Source: Chondrilla cf. caribensis (taxonomy: Eukaryota > Porifera > Demospongiae > Chondrillida > Chondrillidae). From it: DNA of 64,000 bases. Shown here piece after piece: positions 26,821-47,733 of this stretch. Position 1 is the stretch's first letter; each line of letters starts with the position of its first letter. The notes under the pieces were generated by a model. It was not told where the DNA came from. It made no database searches and saw only the letters and a list, made by a program, of their open reading frames with translations. The stretch is from the NCBI GenBank assembly GCA_964020155.1, contig OZ026559.1, forward strand, positions 62,001 to 126,000, written 5' to 3'. Made by a program: the position numbers and the translations under genes.

Positions 26821-29016
26821 CTAAGGCATCGTTGTATTGATGAAGGGCATTAGGTTCTCCACAAACCACTCGTCAGAGAACCTCAGATGGTCGGTGTCAC
26901 ATGACAGGAAGTGCAGCTTGCCAGCGGCATCCATTTGCTTGAGACCCAACCAATCCTAAATTCAATTGGGTACCAGCGAAATTGATCAATGTTGCTATAG
27001 CAACAAACTATTCCAAATAACACCCACCTGTTGATATAACTGGCTTTCCTGCAATGTGTGTGTTTCCTTGTCCTGCCCATCATTGTAGAACCCGAACCAC
27101 TAACAGAGTGGATATGAGAAAGGTATGGGTTTGTGTAGCTGAGGCTATGTGTGTGTAGCTGAGGCTATGTGTGTGTAGCTGAGGTCCATGTGTGTGTAGT
27201 TGAGGTCCATGTGTGTGTGTAGCTGAGGTCCATGTGTGTGTAGTTGAGGTCCATGTGTGTGTAGTTGAGGTCCATGTGTGTGTAGCTGAGGTCCATGTGT
27301 GTGTAGCTGAGGTCCATGTGTGTGTAGCTGAGGTCCATGTGTGTGTAGCTGAGGCTATGTGTGTGTAGTTGAGGTCCATGTGTGTGTAGCTGAGGTCCAT
27401 GTGTGTATAGCTGAGGTCCATGTGTGTGTAGCTGAGGTCCATGTGTGTGTAGCTGAGGTCCATGTGTGTGTAGCTGAGGTCCATGTGTGTGTAGCTGAGG
27501 TCCATGTGTGTGTAGTTGAGGTCCATGTGTGTGTAGCTGAGGTCCATGTGTGTGTAGTTGAGGCCCATGTGTGTGTAGCTGAGGCTATGTGTGTGTAGTT
27601 GAGGTCCATGTGTGTGTAGCTGAGGCTATGTGTGTGCAGTTGATGTCCATGTGTGTGTAGCTGAGCTGTGTGAGTGTACAGTTGGATGTAGAGATGTACT
27701 GACATGCCCACAGACGCATATTAACATACTTCACTGGCATTTGGATCCACCATTGTATCTCTGAGGAATTTAACCATGACAAAGTTGTCAATCATCATCA
27801 AGTTTGCTTTGTACGTGGCATTCTTCTCCTGAAGAAAGAGAACAGAACAACTCACTCAAACCAACCATCATCCACACAGACATTGTCTGAGAGTCTCCTC
27901 TTACACTTCCGATGTTGTTGATGTCTGGCAGGAACACACACTTCTGCTCATACTCTTTAACATTGAAAGGATCATGCCAATATTCTGCCTGTACAAGGTG
28001 GTCCTGGACGAAACTGGAGAATAATGTAGTGTGATGTAGGGACTCCGCCCGGTGGTTTGCATGTGATGTGATGTAGGAACTCCGCCCGGTATGGTGGTTT
28101 GTAAGAAGCTCCATACAAAGAACATGACATAACAATGAGATTGTGATTGCAGTGAAATATTGGATCACAACTTATTCCAACCACCTGAACACCCAAACAC
28201 CCCCCCCCCACACACACACCTCACATAAGCTCCAATATCTAGCAATCTTCGAACCTCCTCACAGAAAGTAGAATTATCACCAGGGCAACGGGGAAATCCA
28301 TAAACCCCCTGGTGCTGTCCCCCCACCGATATGAGGTTCTTGACAGAGACGTAAGGACATCGCTGGATCAGAGCTCTCAGGAACTGTCCTCCTTGGGAAA
28401 ATCCTATGGCATTGAACCCTTCGGTCAGCTGGTCGTTATTGGCTAGCATCTGACAAGCCATTCCAATTTGATCGTTTGAATTCTTGAAGAAGGAGTTGAA
28501 GGCATCCTCCTCAGCATTGCTCCCAATCTGTATGGAGTACACATAGATCCCGGGGACATGCTGCTCCACTAGCTTCTTCAGACGGCCAAGACTCAATGGA
28601 TTACAGCACGTATCACCTTTGCCAAAAGAGAAAGTGGCTAGGTGTACAGTGAGCAGGGGTGACATGTAAGGCACACCAAACACACTCCAAAGCAACATTA
28701 TTCTGTTGGTTGCTATCCATCAGTTGAGTTCGAAACTCAAAATGGGCTAACTTGGAATCATTAGCCTCTAGTACTCTCGACACTGAGCTATCGGCATAAG
28801 GTCATGTCTGTGTCGTCCCGAGAGATTTAGAAACTTTGAAGAGGCGTGCAGTTAATAAAACGGAGTGCGCTAATTCCAACTTATTCAATTGTATTCTATT
28901 TCAGTCGAGAATAAAATAAACTTACCCATTCCGTGCCACATCACGAGTGGAACGGGGGAGGCCTCCAAAGTGAAGAAAAGAGCGAAAAGCAGGAATACCT
29001 GTCCAAGAACGACCAT
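26821..29016 (-). CDS. PPT1: Palmitoyl-protein thioesterase 1, 300 aa
   Basis: Six exons join in frame: 28926-29016 (ATG 29016), 28220-28616, 27905-28013, 27730-27828, 27028-27099 and 26821-26955. A hydrophobic signal peptide (VFLLFALFFTLEASPVP) leads into VMWHGMGDTCCNP. The catalytic triad is intact: Ser in GFSQGGQFLRA, Asp in DTMVDP, and His in CDTDHLRFSDEWF. SVGGQHQGVYGFPRCPG and LVQAEYWHDP match PPT1 closely. The enzyme removes fatty acyl groups from cysteines of proteins in the lysosome. The length is as in mammals (about 306 aa). The exon 2 donor was set at AG/GTGTGTGTG rather than the GTGAGG five bases earlier, because only this keeps the frame and the conserved length. Confidence 0.95.
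27135..27665. repeat. 21-bp minisatellite, PPT1 intron 4
   Basis: About 25 copies of GAGGTCCATGTGTGTGTAGC plus T, with a shorter GAGGCTATGTGTGTGTAGYT variant. Confidence 0.95.
28719..28796 (-). repeat. tRNA-like sequence (SINE head or tRNA relic) in PPT1 intron 1
   Basis: On the minus strand it reads GCCGATAGCTCAGTGTCGAG, a typical tRNA 5' end with an A-box, and then GAGTTTCGAACTC, which resembles a T-arm/B-box. The 3' acceptor arm does not pair with the 5' end, so it is not an intact tRNA gene. Confidence 0.5.
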
Positions 29017-29217
29017 TTTTCAGTCACGTGGTTCGAGAACTAATTAAAGTTAACCGGAAGTACTACTAGCGGTACACACACACACACACACACACACGAG
29101 TATTAAAATACAAACACACGAAAAGGGCATGCACAGAAATATTAGAAAGCCATGTCTATTAGTTGATATAATATATTTTATTGTGAATCCGAGCAGAGTG
29201 CTTGAAGCGCCCGTCCA

Positions 29218-34868
<5,651 letters not shown>

Positions 34869-35015
34869 ATTTTACATGGCAGACCGAACGTAGCTACGTG
34901 GACTCACAACTGAACTGCTTTTTACGAGAGTCCATATTGAAGAATGTCGGATGGACACACCCCATCACGTGATCATGCCACACCTCGTGAATATCATTAC
35001 CGTCCACCGGCCAGC
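34869..35015. promoter_or_regulatory. Bidirectional promoter, PDE10A / USP14
   Basis: 147 bp lie between the two divergent start codons. Confidence 0.5.
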
Positions 35016-38882
<3,867 letters not shown>

Positions 38883-38965
38883 GTGTTTATACTCAATTCT
38901 GTGTAGAGTTGTTGCTGCCAATGATGTATCCGGTTAAGATGAATGGCATTGAATATATAACTGAG

Positions 38966-39027
<62 letters not shown>

Positions 39028-39439
39028 TGTACGTGTGTGTATATGCATCAGTACTATCCTAGTCTCGTATGTTTTTGGCTGCACTCCTATTCCACGGTGC
39101 CAGCCTAGGAGCATAATATGTGTGTGTCCCCTCACTGGTGCCAATGTGCTGGCTGGTCGTGTAACTGTAACTGATTCAATTCCAGCACATCACACCACCT
39201 GGTGATCCTGCCGTATCGCACACTGTTTGTGGTCTCTTTCACTTATGATACAATCACATACAAATCCCTTCCTACTGCACCACCCACCTCTATTGTCCAT
39301 ATGGACGCGTATAATACCATTCAACAAGCACTGCACTACCACAGTCGACTATTGTAGTTGTTGAATAACCCGGGGTTCAAGGTTCGAGGAGACAGCACGC
39401 ACGCCGATAGTTTTCGACTCGACTAGAGGGGATCTAGCC
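38883..39439. other. Intergenic USP14 / calmodulin-like gene
   Basis: 557 bp with the USP14 3' end, a (GT)n tract at 38967-39026 and the promoter of the calmodulin-like gene. Confidence 0.6.
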
Positions 39440-39886
39440 ATGGAAGAGCTCACTGAGGAACAGATTGGCGAGATCAAGGAAGTGTTCACCTTGTTCGACA
39501 AGAACGGAGACGATACGATCGTTTCCACTGAGCTGGGGACAGTGATGCGTTCGTTGGGGAAGAACCCGACAGAGGCGGAGCTACAGGAGATGATCAAAGA
39601 AGCGGACGAAACGGGAAAAGGAGTGATTTCGTTCGAGTCCTTCAAAATGCTCTTGTCGAAGGTAACTAAACTGGACAGTGATAGAGCCGAAGAGCTTCTG
39701 GAGGCGTTTAAGGTCCTCGACATGGACAACGTAGGGTCGATAGACGTCGGGGAGTTTCGGTTCATGATGACGCACCTCGGAGAGCAGTTGACTGTCGAAG
39801 AAGCTCAAGACATGATCAAGGAGGTCGGAGTGGACGCGAACAAGAGGATAAACTATGGAGAATACGTGAAATCGCTTGCTGACTAG
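39440..39886 (+). CDS. Intronless calmodulin-like EF-hand protein, 148 aa
   Basis: One open frame of 148 aa, the length of calmodulin. The start [20 protein letters not shown] and [11 protein letters not shown] align with calmodulin throughout. EF-hand 1 ([12 protein letters not shown]) keeps all ligand positions. EF-hand 2 ([12 protein letters not shown]) lacks the acidic residue at loop position 12. EF-hand 3 ([12 protein letters not shown]) has Val at position 5. EF-hand 4 ([12 protein letters not shown]) lacks the central Gly pattern and is degenerate. It may bind one to two calcium ions. It lacks introns, unlike almost all its neighbours, so it is probably an old retrocopy of calmodulin that stayed under selection. 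Conserved calmodulin identity itself is unlikely. Confidence 0.85.
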   Translation: MEELTEEQIGEIKEVFTLFDKNGDDTIVSTELGTVMRSLGKNPTEAELQEMIKEADETGKGVISFESFKMLLSKVTKLDSDRAEELLEAFKVLDMDNVGSIDVGEFRFMMTHLGEQLTVEEAQDMIKEVGVDANKRINYGEYVKSLAD

Positions 39887-41123
39887 CCCGTTGCACGCTC
39901 CACTGTGAACGGGCTAGTAGGCGGGTACGTTTTATTTCCATAATTTATACCTGGAGACCCGGGGATAGTGAACTTATCAAAATTTGCTTTTCATTGCTAT
40001 TTTGGACGATTGTCCTACAACTCACTCTAACAATAAGAATATAGCCTACTATAATAAGTGTTTTTGTAATAGCACAGCATGCATATGTATGTCTGCCTAT
40101 CGATATCAAGGTTCGCAGCAAACGGTTTAGCGTCTAGGGACTGATCAGCAAATCGCTACAACATGTATATGTGCTTCCTTCAAAGGCAGCACTAGCTGTT
40201 GGTGGAGTATGGGGTTATTGGGGACGTTTGTGTGTGGTGACCGGACATCCTGAGATTGTTAAGTGTCCATTAGTTATTCAGTGATAACATGCTCCACAAC
40301 TGAAAATGAACATTAGCATGACCTAACTGATAATAATCCTGTCTGTTTACTGTATGTAGTTATATCAATCAATCAATCGAACAATCATTATTATTAACGT
40401 GCCACATGCATACCACTAGGACAGACAGTCCCATGAGAAACACATCATATATCAAAAAAGAGAAAAATAAGATCAACACGAAACATTATAAGATATAAAA
40501 TTTAAAAATAATAATGAAAAGGTCACCCACTCAGGATCAAACACACCTATATATGGAGAGCTTTACAGGGACTTTCCACAGATACTGTGTATTATACCTG
40601 ATTGTATATAATTATAACATTACACATTAAGGCGCTGAAACATAACGTTTGGTCAGCATTTTCATTCTCTGTACTTTTCATTTCATACTGAAGGTGGCAG
40701 TATTCTCTTAATATTCGTATAGATCTTATTGTCTTGTATCTCTCAGTTGAGTTTCACAACCTTCATGGCTTCCACTGATTTCCATGTGACCTTGTCACTG
40801 TCTTGTAGCCCATATATACCCACATACCACAAAAAGACAATTGACGAGATCTTCTCTGGCTTACTATTTCAACATTTCCATTGAACTACTTCTGGTTGAA
40901 TGACAGCGAATTGGCTACATGATAGCTTGTCTAGCGAGCATTGCCCGCCATTCACGTTGATAAGATAAATTGTTGCTGGGCAGCAATTTTCGGCAAGAAT
41001 CTTGCAAAAATATTGCGAAAATTGACACGGTTTTTTGTGACAAGCCTATAAGGCGCTTAACCGCTTGGGCTAGGCGTTTAATCCTGAGGGCGTTTTTAGC
41101 TTTGTGCTTGGAGACACAACAAT
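39887..41123. other. Intergenic, contains a SINE copy
   Basis: 1.2 kb with the calmodulin-like 3' end, an AT-rich part and a minus-strand SINE at 40427-40589. No gene was recognised. Confidence 0.5.
40427..40589 (-). mobile_element. SINE copy B (3' part only)
   Basis: Its reverse complement matches the 3' half of the element at 49857-50242 over about 160 bp with few changes, including GGAAAGTCCCTGTAAAGCTC, GAGTGGGTGACC and TTGATCTTATTTTTCTC. The tRNA-like head is missing, as in a 5'-truncated insertion. Confidence 0.85.
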
Positions 41124-41672
41124 ATGGGTCTTGACGAGGTATCTCCACTGCCACCTTCTTCACGTGGAGATTCTCTTGTATTATTATCATATATTGTGTA
41201 TTAGGATGTTTCGAGTAATGTCCTTCTGTTCAATTCGTCGAAGAAGGAGCTCTTCTCCGTTAACAACGGACTTAAAATCCTTCTAAGGCGATTGAAGGCG
41301 TCTTGGAACGTTGTGAAGTAAGGAGCTGTGCTCTGTTGCATGCTATAACTAGGAGTTAAGTCCTCGTCCTGTCTATGTACGTAGTCAGCGAGAGGAGATC
41401 AGCGGAGCTGTACTGAAGGGAGCCAGGATGATAGTGTTCGGGGCTCCGAAGGACAGATTTACTGCTGAAGAGGTTAGTACGGGCGGGGCTAACGGTGACC
41501 AGCGGGTGGACGAATCTGTCGTTTCTCTAGTTTCTTTCGATAAAGAGGTACATTGATGAAGGAGGAAGCGTGCTGATCATGATGACGGAAGGAGGGGAGG
41601 AGAAGCTGGACACGAACATCAACTTCCTCCTGGAGGAATACGGTATAATGGTGAACACAGGTGTGTGTCTCT

Positions 41673-41739
<67 letters not shown>

Positions 41740-43034
41740 CTACAACTGTAGTATATATCTGAGTCTTTCCTATCCATTGTTCCAGATGCTGTAGTGCGTT
41801 CTGTATACTACAAGTACTTCCACCCCAAAGAGGTGCTGGTCTCCAATGGTGTATTGAACAGGGAGATTAACGTGGCTGCTGGTAAGGGCCCGGGTGGGCT
41901 CTTAGAAGAAGACCCTTCAGAGAGCTTGTCTTTTGTTTATCCCTTTGGAGCCACTTTGACCGTACAGAAGCCAGCGGTGGCTGTGCTGTCCTCCGGCAGT
42001 GTGTCCTACCCACAGAACAGACCAGTGTGTGCGTTCTACCAGAAGGTGGGCATATGGGTGTACTGTGGTGTACCATATGTCCAGTATGTGTGTTCTACCA
42101 GAAGGTGGGCATATGGGTGTACTGTGGTGTACCATATGTCCAGTGTGTGCGTTCTACCAGAAGGTGGGCATATGGGTGTACTGTGGTGTACCATACGTCT
42201 GTGAACAATGGTGGTGAACTTGGTAGTGTTTGTGATGGTGGGTGACCAGTATGAGGATGTACTAGACGTGCAAGTTGTACTGTACTTACTACCAGTACTG
42301 GTTGGAATACTTTACATGAGCTAGGGACTGAGTGAGGTGTGTGTATCAACCAGGAGATTGTACTAACCAGGGTACTTACTAAGCAAGTTGTACTGTACTT
42401 GCTATCAGTACTGGTTGGAATACTTTACATGAGCTAGGGACTGAGTGAGGTGTGTGTATCAACCAGGAGATTGTACTTATTATTCTCACTGTCATCTTCA
42501 GGATGGCGGAGGTAAGCTTGCTGTGGTAGGCTCAGCTCATGTGTTCAGTGATGGGTATATCGATAAAGAAGAAAACAGTAAATTACAAGAAATTATATTC
42601 AAGTGGCTGACAACGGACCAAGTGTCACTTAATCAAATTGATGCAGAGAATCCTGAGGTAAGTGAACAGTTTATCAGCCCTACCCTCTACCCCTGGTGTA
42701 TTGTCACACTCCCCACCCCCTACCCCTGGTGTATTCTCATGCTCCCACCCCCTACCCCTGGTGTATTGTCACGCTCCCCACCCTCTACCCCTGGTATATT
42801 GTCACGCTCCCCACCCCCTACCCCTGGTGTATTCTCACGCTCCCCACCCCCTACCCCTACTAGATCTCAGACTACCACTTTTTGCCAGACACTGGGAAAA
42901 TGGCAGAGAAGTTGAAGAGCAGTCTCCAAGAGAGTGAGGAGGTCCCTCGTGACTTTACAGCCCTCTTCGATCACACTCTTCACTCCCTAGACATGAAGGT
43001 TTTACCAGATGTTTTAAAGTATGTGTGTGTCTCT

Positions 43035-43074
<40 letters not shown>

Positions 43075-43712
43075 TGTAGTTAACCCCTATGCAGAGCTCA
43101 TGAACAGCTTGGAGTGAAACATGAACAGTTGACCTTAATCTCTCCACAATTTGAGACTCCTCTCCCTTTGCTCCAGCCAGCTGTGAGTGTGTTGTGTGGT
43201 CCAGGAACAGTGTAGTAGTTGTTGCACTGCTGTTGTTTTCAATTAGGTGGTTCCCCCAACTTTCAGGGAACTCCCCCCTCCCACTTTGGATCTGTTTGAC
43301 CTGGACGAACACTTCTCATCAGAGCAAGCTAGAATTGCACAACTCACTAACAAGTGTATGTGTGTGGGGGGGCGTGGATGGTGGTTGTGGGGGTGTGTCT
43401 GCTTCACGAGTGTTCACCTCATCATTGGGTGCTACAGGTGGGGATGAGGACTTGGAGTATTATGTCCGAGAGTGTGGGTCAATACTGGGAGTGCATCAGA
43501 AGCTGTCAGAGGATGCCAACTCCGGGAAACACATCCTCGAATACATCCTCCACCATGTGGTGGAGTTCAAGAAGTTCAACCAGGTGTGTGGACTTGGTGG
43601 ATGATTGTGCTTGTAATGGGGTAGACCTCACTGGTGCCTGTTGTACCCACTACAGGTACCATTTGGTGAGGAAGGGGGCGTGGCTCCCACTCCCGTTCAA
43701 GAAGACTCGTAA
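41124..43712 (+). CDS. IFT52: Intraflagellar transport protein 52, 438 aa
   Basis: Eleven exons join in frame: 41124-41138, 41205-41317, 41385-41472, 41531-41660, 41786-42045, 42502-42657, 42864-43018, 43095-43182, 43247-43355, 43438-43583 and 43656-43712. The 438 aa (mammals about 437) match IFT52 throughout: FNSSKKELFSVNNGLK, DTNINFLLEEYGIMVN, YKYFHPKEVLVSNGVLNREI, SFVYPFGATLTVQKPAVAVL, GSAHVFSDGYIDKEENSK, ISPQFETPLPLLQPAVVPP and LPPPTLDLFDLDEHFSSEQA. IFT52 is a core subunit of the IFT-B train that builds cilia. The exon 9 donor was moved to GTATGT so that NKC/GDEDLEYYV stays in frame. Confidence 0.97.
41661..41738. repeat. (GT)n at the IFT52 exon 4 donor
   Basis: Exon 4 ends GTGAACACAG; the intron starts GTGTGTGTCTCTGTGCGCAC and runs into pure GT. 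Confidence 0.9.
42024..42205 (+). repeat. 59-bp tandem triplication that includes the IFT52 exon 5 end and its donor
   Basis: TTCTACCAGAAGGTGGGCAT occurs at 42034, 42093 and 42152. The first copy is the exon end plus 5' splice site; the next two are intronic copies of the same junction. Confidence 0.9.
42271..42480 (-). repeat. 113-bp tandem repeat in IFT52 intron 5
   Basis: Nearly two units spaced 113 bp apart (CAAGTTGTACTGTACTT at 42271 and 42384). It is the reverse complement of the array at 17731-18035. Confidence 0.95.
42680..42862. repeat. 33-bp minisatellite before the IFT52 exon 7 acceptor
   Basis: About five CCCCACCCCCTACCCCTGGT plus GTATTSTCACGCT units make the polypyrimidine tract of intron 6. 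Confidence 0.9.
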
Positions 43713-44185
43713 CATTCCAAACTAACCACTGTCCTTCACAACGTCATCACTTATCCTTTCCACTCAAACTTACCATGTTTGTCGGTTGTAAACTACTGTA
43801 TGTGCTATACTCCACTAGACCACAAGCTGTTGTAGCTTTGCATACAACTACATTTTAAATGGAAATGCCCCCACTTTCGAACCACCCAAGTCTACCGCTA
43901 ACAACACAGCATCAATGGGTTAGGTTTGCTCGTAACACGGTGCACAGTCACTGGGACTGGCTCACCATCGTCAGGGCTTGTAGCTACTGCTGAATTCACT
44001 GTTACCCAGTTAAATAATATTATATTAATGTTGAAATGAATGAATACAATAACAATAATTAGTTGGTTCTCTGTGGATAATGCTGATATCCACAGTTTCA
44101 ATAACTGTATGAATCGAGTTACAAAGTGTGTGTGTGTGTGTCAGCCATTCTGCAAATGGTGATACATCATCAGGTGTGCTGTTTC
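43713..44185. other. Convergent spacer IFT52 / ODC
   Basis: About 470 bp with both 3' ends. A plus-strand frame over 44188-44332 looks protein-like but is antisense to the proposed last ODC exon. Confidence 0.5.
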
Positions 44186-46369
44186 CTAGGAGACCACCTG
44201 TTCTATGCGACGCACGTCATCCACAAGTACTGGGAAGTACTGAGGACTCTTGAAGCCTTCGGTGAACAACTCACGGCTGGGAAATCCCTCCAATCTGTGA
44301 CAAAGTCAGTGTATTCGCATGACAGGGAGTGACGGCAAATACGTACTCAACACACTCGTTGACAGCACTTGTCCAATCACACAACACCAGCCTTTATCCT
44401 ATTGCACACACATCCACAGTCACTCACATCTCAGCGGTAGAAGTGTAGTAGAAAGAACGTGGCTTCTGAAACCCGTTGAAAGTGGAGGATGCGGCCACGG
44501 TGTACGCCCCCATGTCCTCAAAGTACAGCCAGTCACCAACGTTCACCTCTGGGAGGAACCTGTCTTCCGTGATCATGTCCAGTCCATCACAGGTTGGTCC
44601 CCATATGCTACACCGGTAGACGTCCTCTTGTTTTGGGACCACCAGCTCAGGCTGTGGGGTAGCGTGGTCGTACACTATACAGTTGAAGGACCCGTAGAGT
44701 CCATCGTTCACATAATACCTGAATATCTGCAAAATGTGAAATTGCACATTAAAACAGTGAGTGGTATGGGTATGTGTGGTGTGGTATGGGTGTGTGTTGT
44801 GAGTGGTGTGGTGTGTGTTGTGAGTGGTACAGCTCATATTAACTCCTAAAACAGACAAACCTTTTCTCCGTCCACTTCCATCTCTCTCTTGCTAATCACA
44901 CACACGGCCAGAGTGTGCGTGGATGCTGCAAAGAAACGTCCTGGTTCTGCTATCACCTTCAAGTTCTTCTTGTCACTGAAATGCTCCAGCACCGAGGTGT
45001 TGATGGCGTTACTCATCTTCGTGAAGAGATGGTTGGAATTAGAACCACCGGGGAATCCCCCTCCAATATCCAGCAACGTGAAGTTGTACCCAATGCTCTC
45101 CCCGTACTGGAAGACTGTGTGCGCCATCTCAATAGCTCTGGTGTAGGCCTTGGGGTCCTCCGACCCAGAACCGATGTGGAAGCTGGTGCGCGGGAGAGGA
45201 TGGTTGACAGCACATGCACAGCCACTCACCTCAACTATAATACCATTCACCCACCCACTCCAACTGTCACACACACTCAGCACTCACCCACTCACTCCAA
45301 CCGTCACACCCACACACTCCAACCACCACACCCACACACTCACCATCTACCCACTCCAACCGCCACACCCACTCACTCACCACTCACCTCACTCCTACCA
45401 CATTTAGGTCCATTCCCTTGGCAGTGTCCAGCAAATGGAAGGCTTCCGGCACAGTGGCCCCAAACTTGCACCCGAGGTTACACACTGCCTTGGGGTCATC
45501 TGCTCTGATCCGCACCACCAGCTCCCCATTGGGGTGGGCCTTGGCCATCTTACCCAGTTCTATTTTGTTGTCAAACGTCATCCTATTCACTCCACAGCCA
45601 GCAGCAAACCTGTCAAGGTGTAAGAATGTTCAAGCTCGTGCAACACAGAAATGTGTGTACATGTGTCCCATGGGGTGGGGGGTGGGGTAAGACGTACTTG
45701 ATATGGGAGACCTGCTTACAAGGATTGGCGTAGATGATCCTCTGCGGGGGGACCCCCAAGGAGAGGATGGTCTGCATCTCCTGTTTGCTGGCACAGTCGA
45801 ACCCAACCCCTAGCCAGGCCAGGACTGACAGCAAGACCTTGTCGTTGTTACACTTCACAGCTAGAGAGGGGGAGGGGGGGAGGGATGACCGAGGATGGTA
45901 ATGAATGAGTGATGAACAGAGTACATAACAGACACACGACCAATGCTGTGATAACTTGAAAAGTTGTATTCATGAGAGGAAGCAAGCAGAGGAACGTTGG
46001 CTCTAGGAGATTCTTGATACAAGCAATCAATGAGTTCCCAATCCGACGCACATTCGCTGGGTACTCCAGGCAATGATAATGCACACAACACACCGCATGC
46101 AACATAGAACATGGCAACCAAACATGCAACTTGGATCGAGTAACAACACGGCAGTGACGTCTGCCCTGGTTCTCACCATAGAATGGCTGGACCTCCGGGA
46201 GAGCAGCGCTCCACGTGTGGTGCAACCGGTGCAGCCTTCCTAGGTCCACGACATAGAAGGGATCCTCTTGGTCGCCTTGTAGCTTGGAGCGCACAAGGTC
46301 AACAGGGTCCGTTGATGCTGCCACCACTTCAATCGGGTTCATCTGGTCAGTTCCTGGAGCTACGGACAT
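44186..46369 (-). CDS. ODC1: Ornithine decarboxylase, 435 aa
   Basis: Exons 46177-46369 (ATG 46369), 45698-45860, 45388-45609, 44861-45182, 44428-44726 and 44186-44294 join in frame. The PLP lysine is in [10 protein letters not shown], which forms only across the first splice. [60 protein letters not shown] and the active-site Cys-Asp of [12 protein letters not shown] are all kept, so it should be an enzyme and not an antizyme inhibitor. It makes putrescine from ornithine, the first polyamine step. The antizyme-binding segment (KQVSHIKFAAGCGV) is conserved. If exon 5 is not spliced it ends at 44424 with 400 aa and no tail. Confidence 0.92.
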
Positions 46370-46423
46370 CTTTGAAGAGTAAACTGTTGACAAGAGAACA
46401 GGAGGAATCTTATTGGGTGTTTG

Positions 46424-46519
<96 letters not shown>

Positions 46520-47120
46520 CACACACACACCTTGCAATACACCCTTAGCAAATGCTAGCCAATATCCCACTCCGGAACTGACACTACAGTCAACTCGTCA
46601 CCGACCCGGTAAACTGCTTGGGGAACCTTGCCCAGATACGAGCTCTGAAGCTATTGAGACGAAATAGACGGAATGAATGCACACAACCATCCAGTGAAAA
46701 CTGGGACAACCAACCTTGATCAGGCTGTCCCTAATATACTGTAGTTCAAGGGACTTTTTCGGTGAAATTTTTCCGTCTAGTCACGCGAAAGAAGACAACA
46801 AAGAATTCGACATTCACCGTCCGTACAGTAACGTTCGGAGAATGCCTCCTTTAGAATCAGTGGTAGAAACGATTTTTGCCGGACAAGTACACCAGTGGAT
46901 TAATGACAATCTTCAATGAAGACGGATTATCAATTCAAATGTACGATTTATCTCGAAACTAGGTCGGTAGATCTCGTGGAATCCAAACAAAAGGTCTGTC
47001 AAAAACAGCACTGAAGGAAGAGGCGGTCTCCTCCCTGACAAGACTGACACGTGTTCATTACGCAACAGTCACGTGCTCCTTAAGGGGCTTTCCGTACCCC
47101 ACGTGGTACAGTAACCCAAA
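46370..47120. promoter_or_regulatory. Divergent ODC / EIF3I upstream region
   Basis: 750 bp. On the ODC side an acceptor (CAACAG) just before the ATG and a 5' intron with (CA)n at 46426-46531 suggest a non-coding first exon near 46540-46660. No other gene was recognised. Confidence 0.45.
46426..46531. repeat. (CA)n microsatellite, ODC 5' intron
   Basis: About 50 CA units with ATGTA and CACG interruptions. Confidence 0.95.
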
Positions 47121-47389
47121 ATGGTAGGCATGGATAGTTTGTTCCTCCGTGGTCAAGTGTTTAACTTTGAACCTCTTTCCTTCTGTCCAACGTAGAGACC
47201 CATTGTACTGCATGGACACGAGAGGTCTATCACTCAAATTAAGTATAACAAACAAGGAGATTTACTGTTCTCTGTAGCCAAAGACATATCTCCTACATTG
47301 TGGTACTCAGAGAATGGAGAGAGAGTTGGAACGTACAACGGCCACACTGGAGCACTCTGGTGTATTGATGTGAACCGTATCCTTAATGG

Positions 47390-47423
<34 letters not shown>

Positions 47424-47672
47424 GTGTGCTCGTATTTTGCATTGTATGGAAATATGACCTCAACAACGCAATTAAAGGAGACAGTTCCCTTGTTCTGAGT
47501 GGAGGTGCTGACAATACAGCTCGTCTCTGGGACTGCGAGACAGGAGCATGCATCCGTACCTATGAGAGCAAGTCATCAGTCAGAGTGTGTGCCTTCAATG
47601 AGATTGGGACAAAGCTCGTATACTTCACTGATGCTAAAATGGGACATAAGTGTGAACTCGTGCTATATGACA

Positions 47673-47733
<61 letters not shown>

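Noticed and set aside
44126..44332. Separate plus-strand gene exon between IFT52 and ODC
   Set aside because: There is no start or partner exon, and the minus strand offers an in-frame terminal ODC exon with good splice sites.
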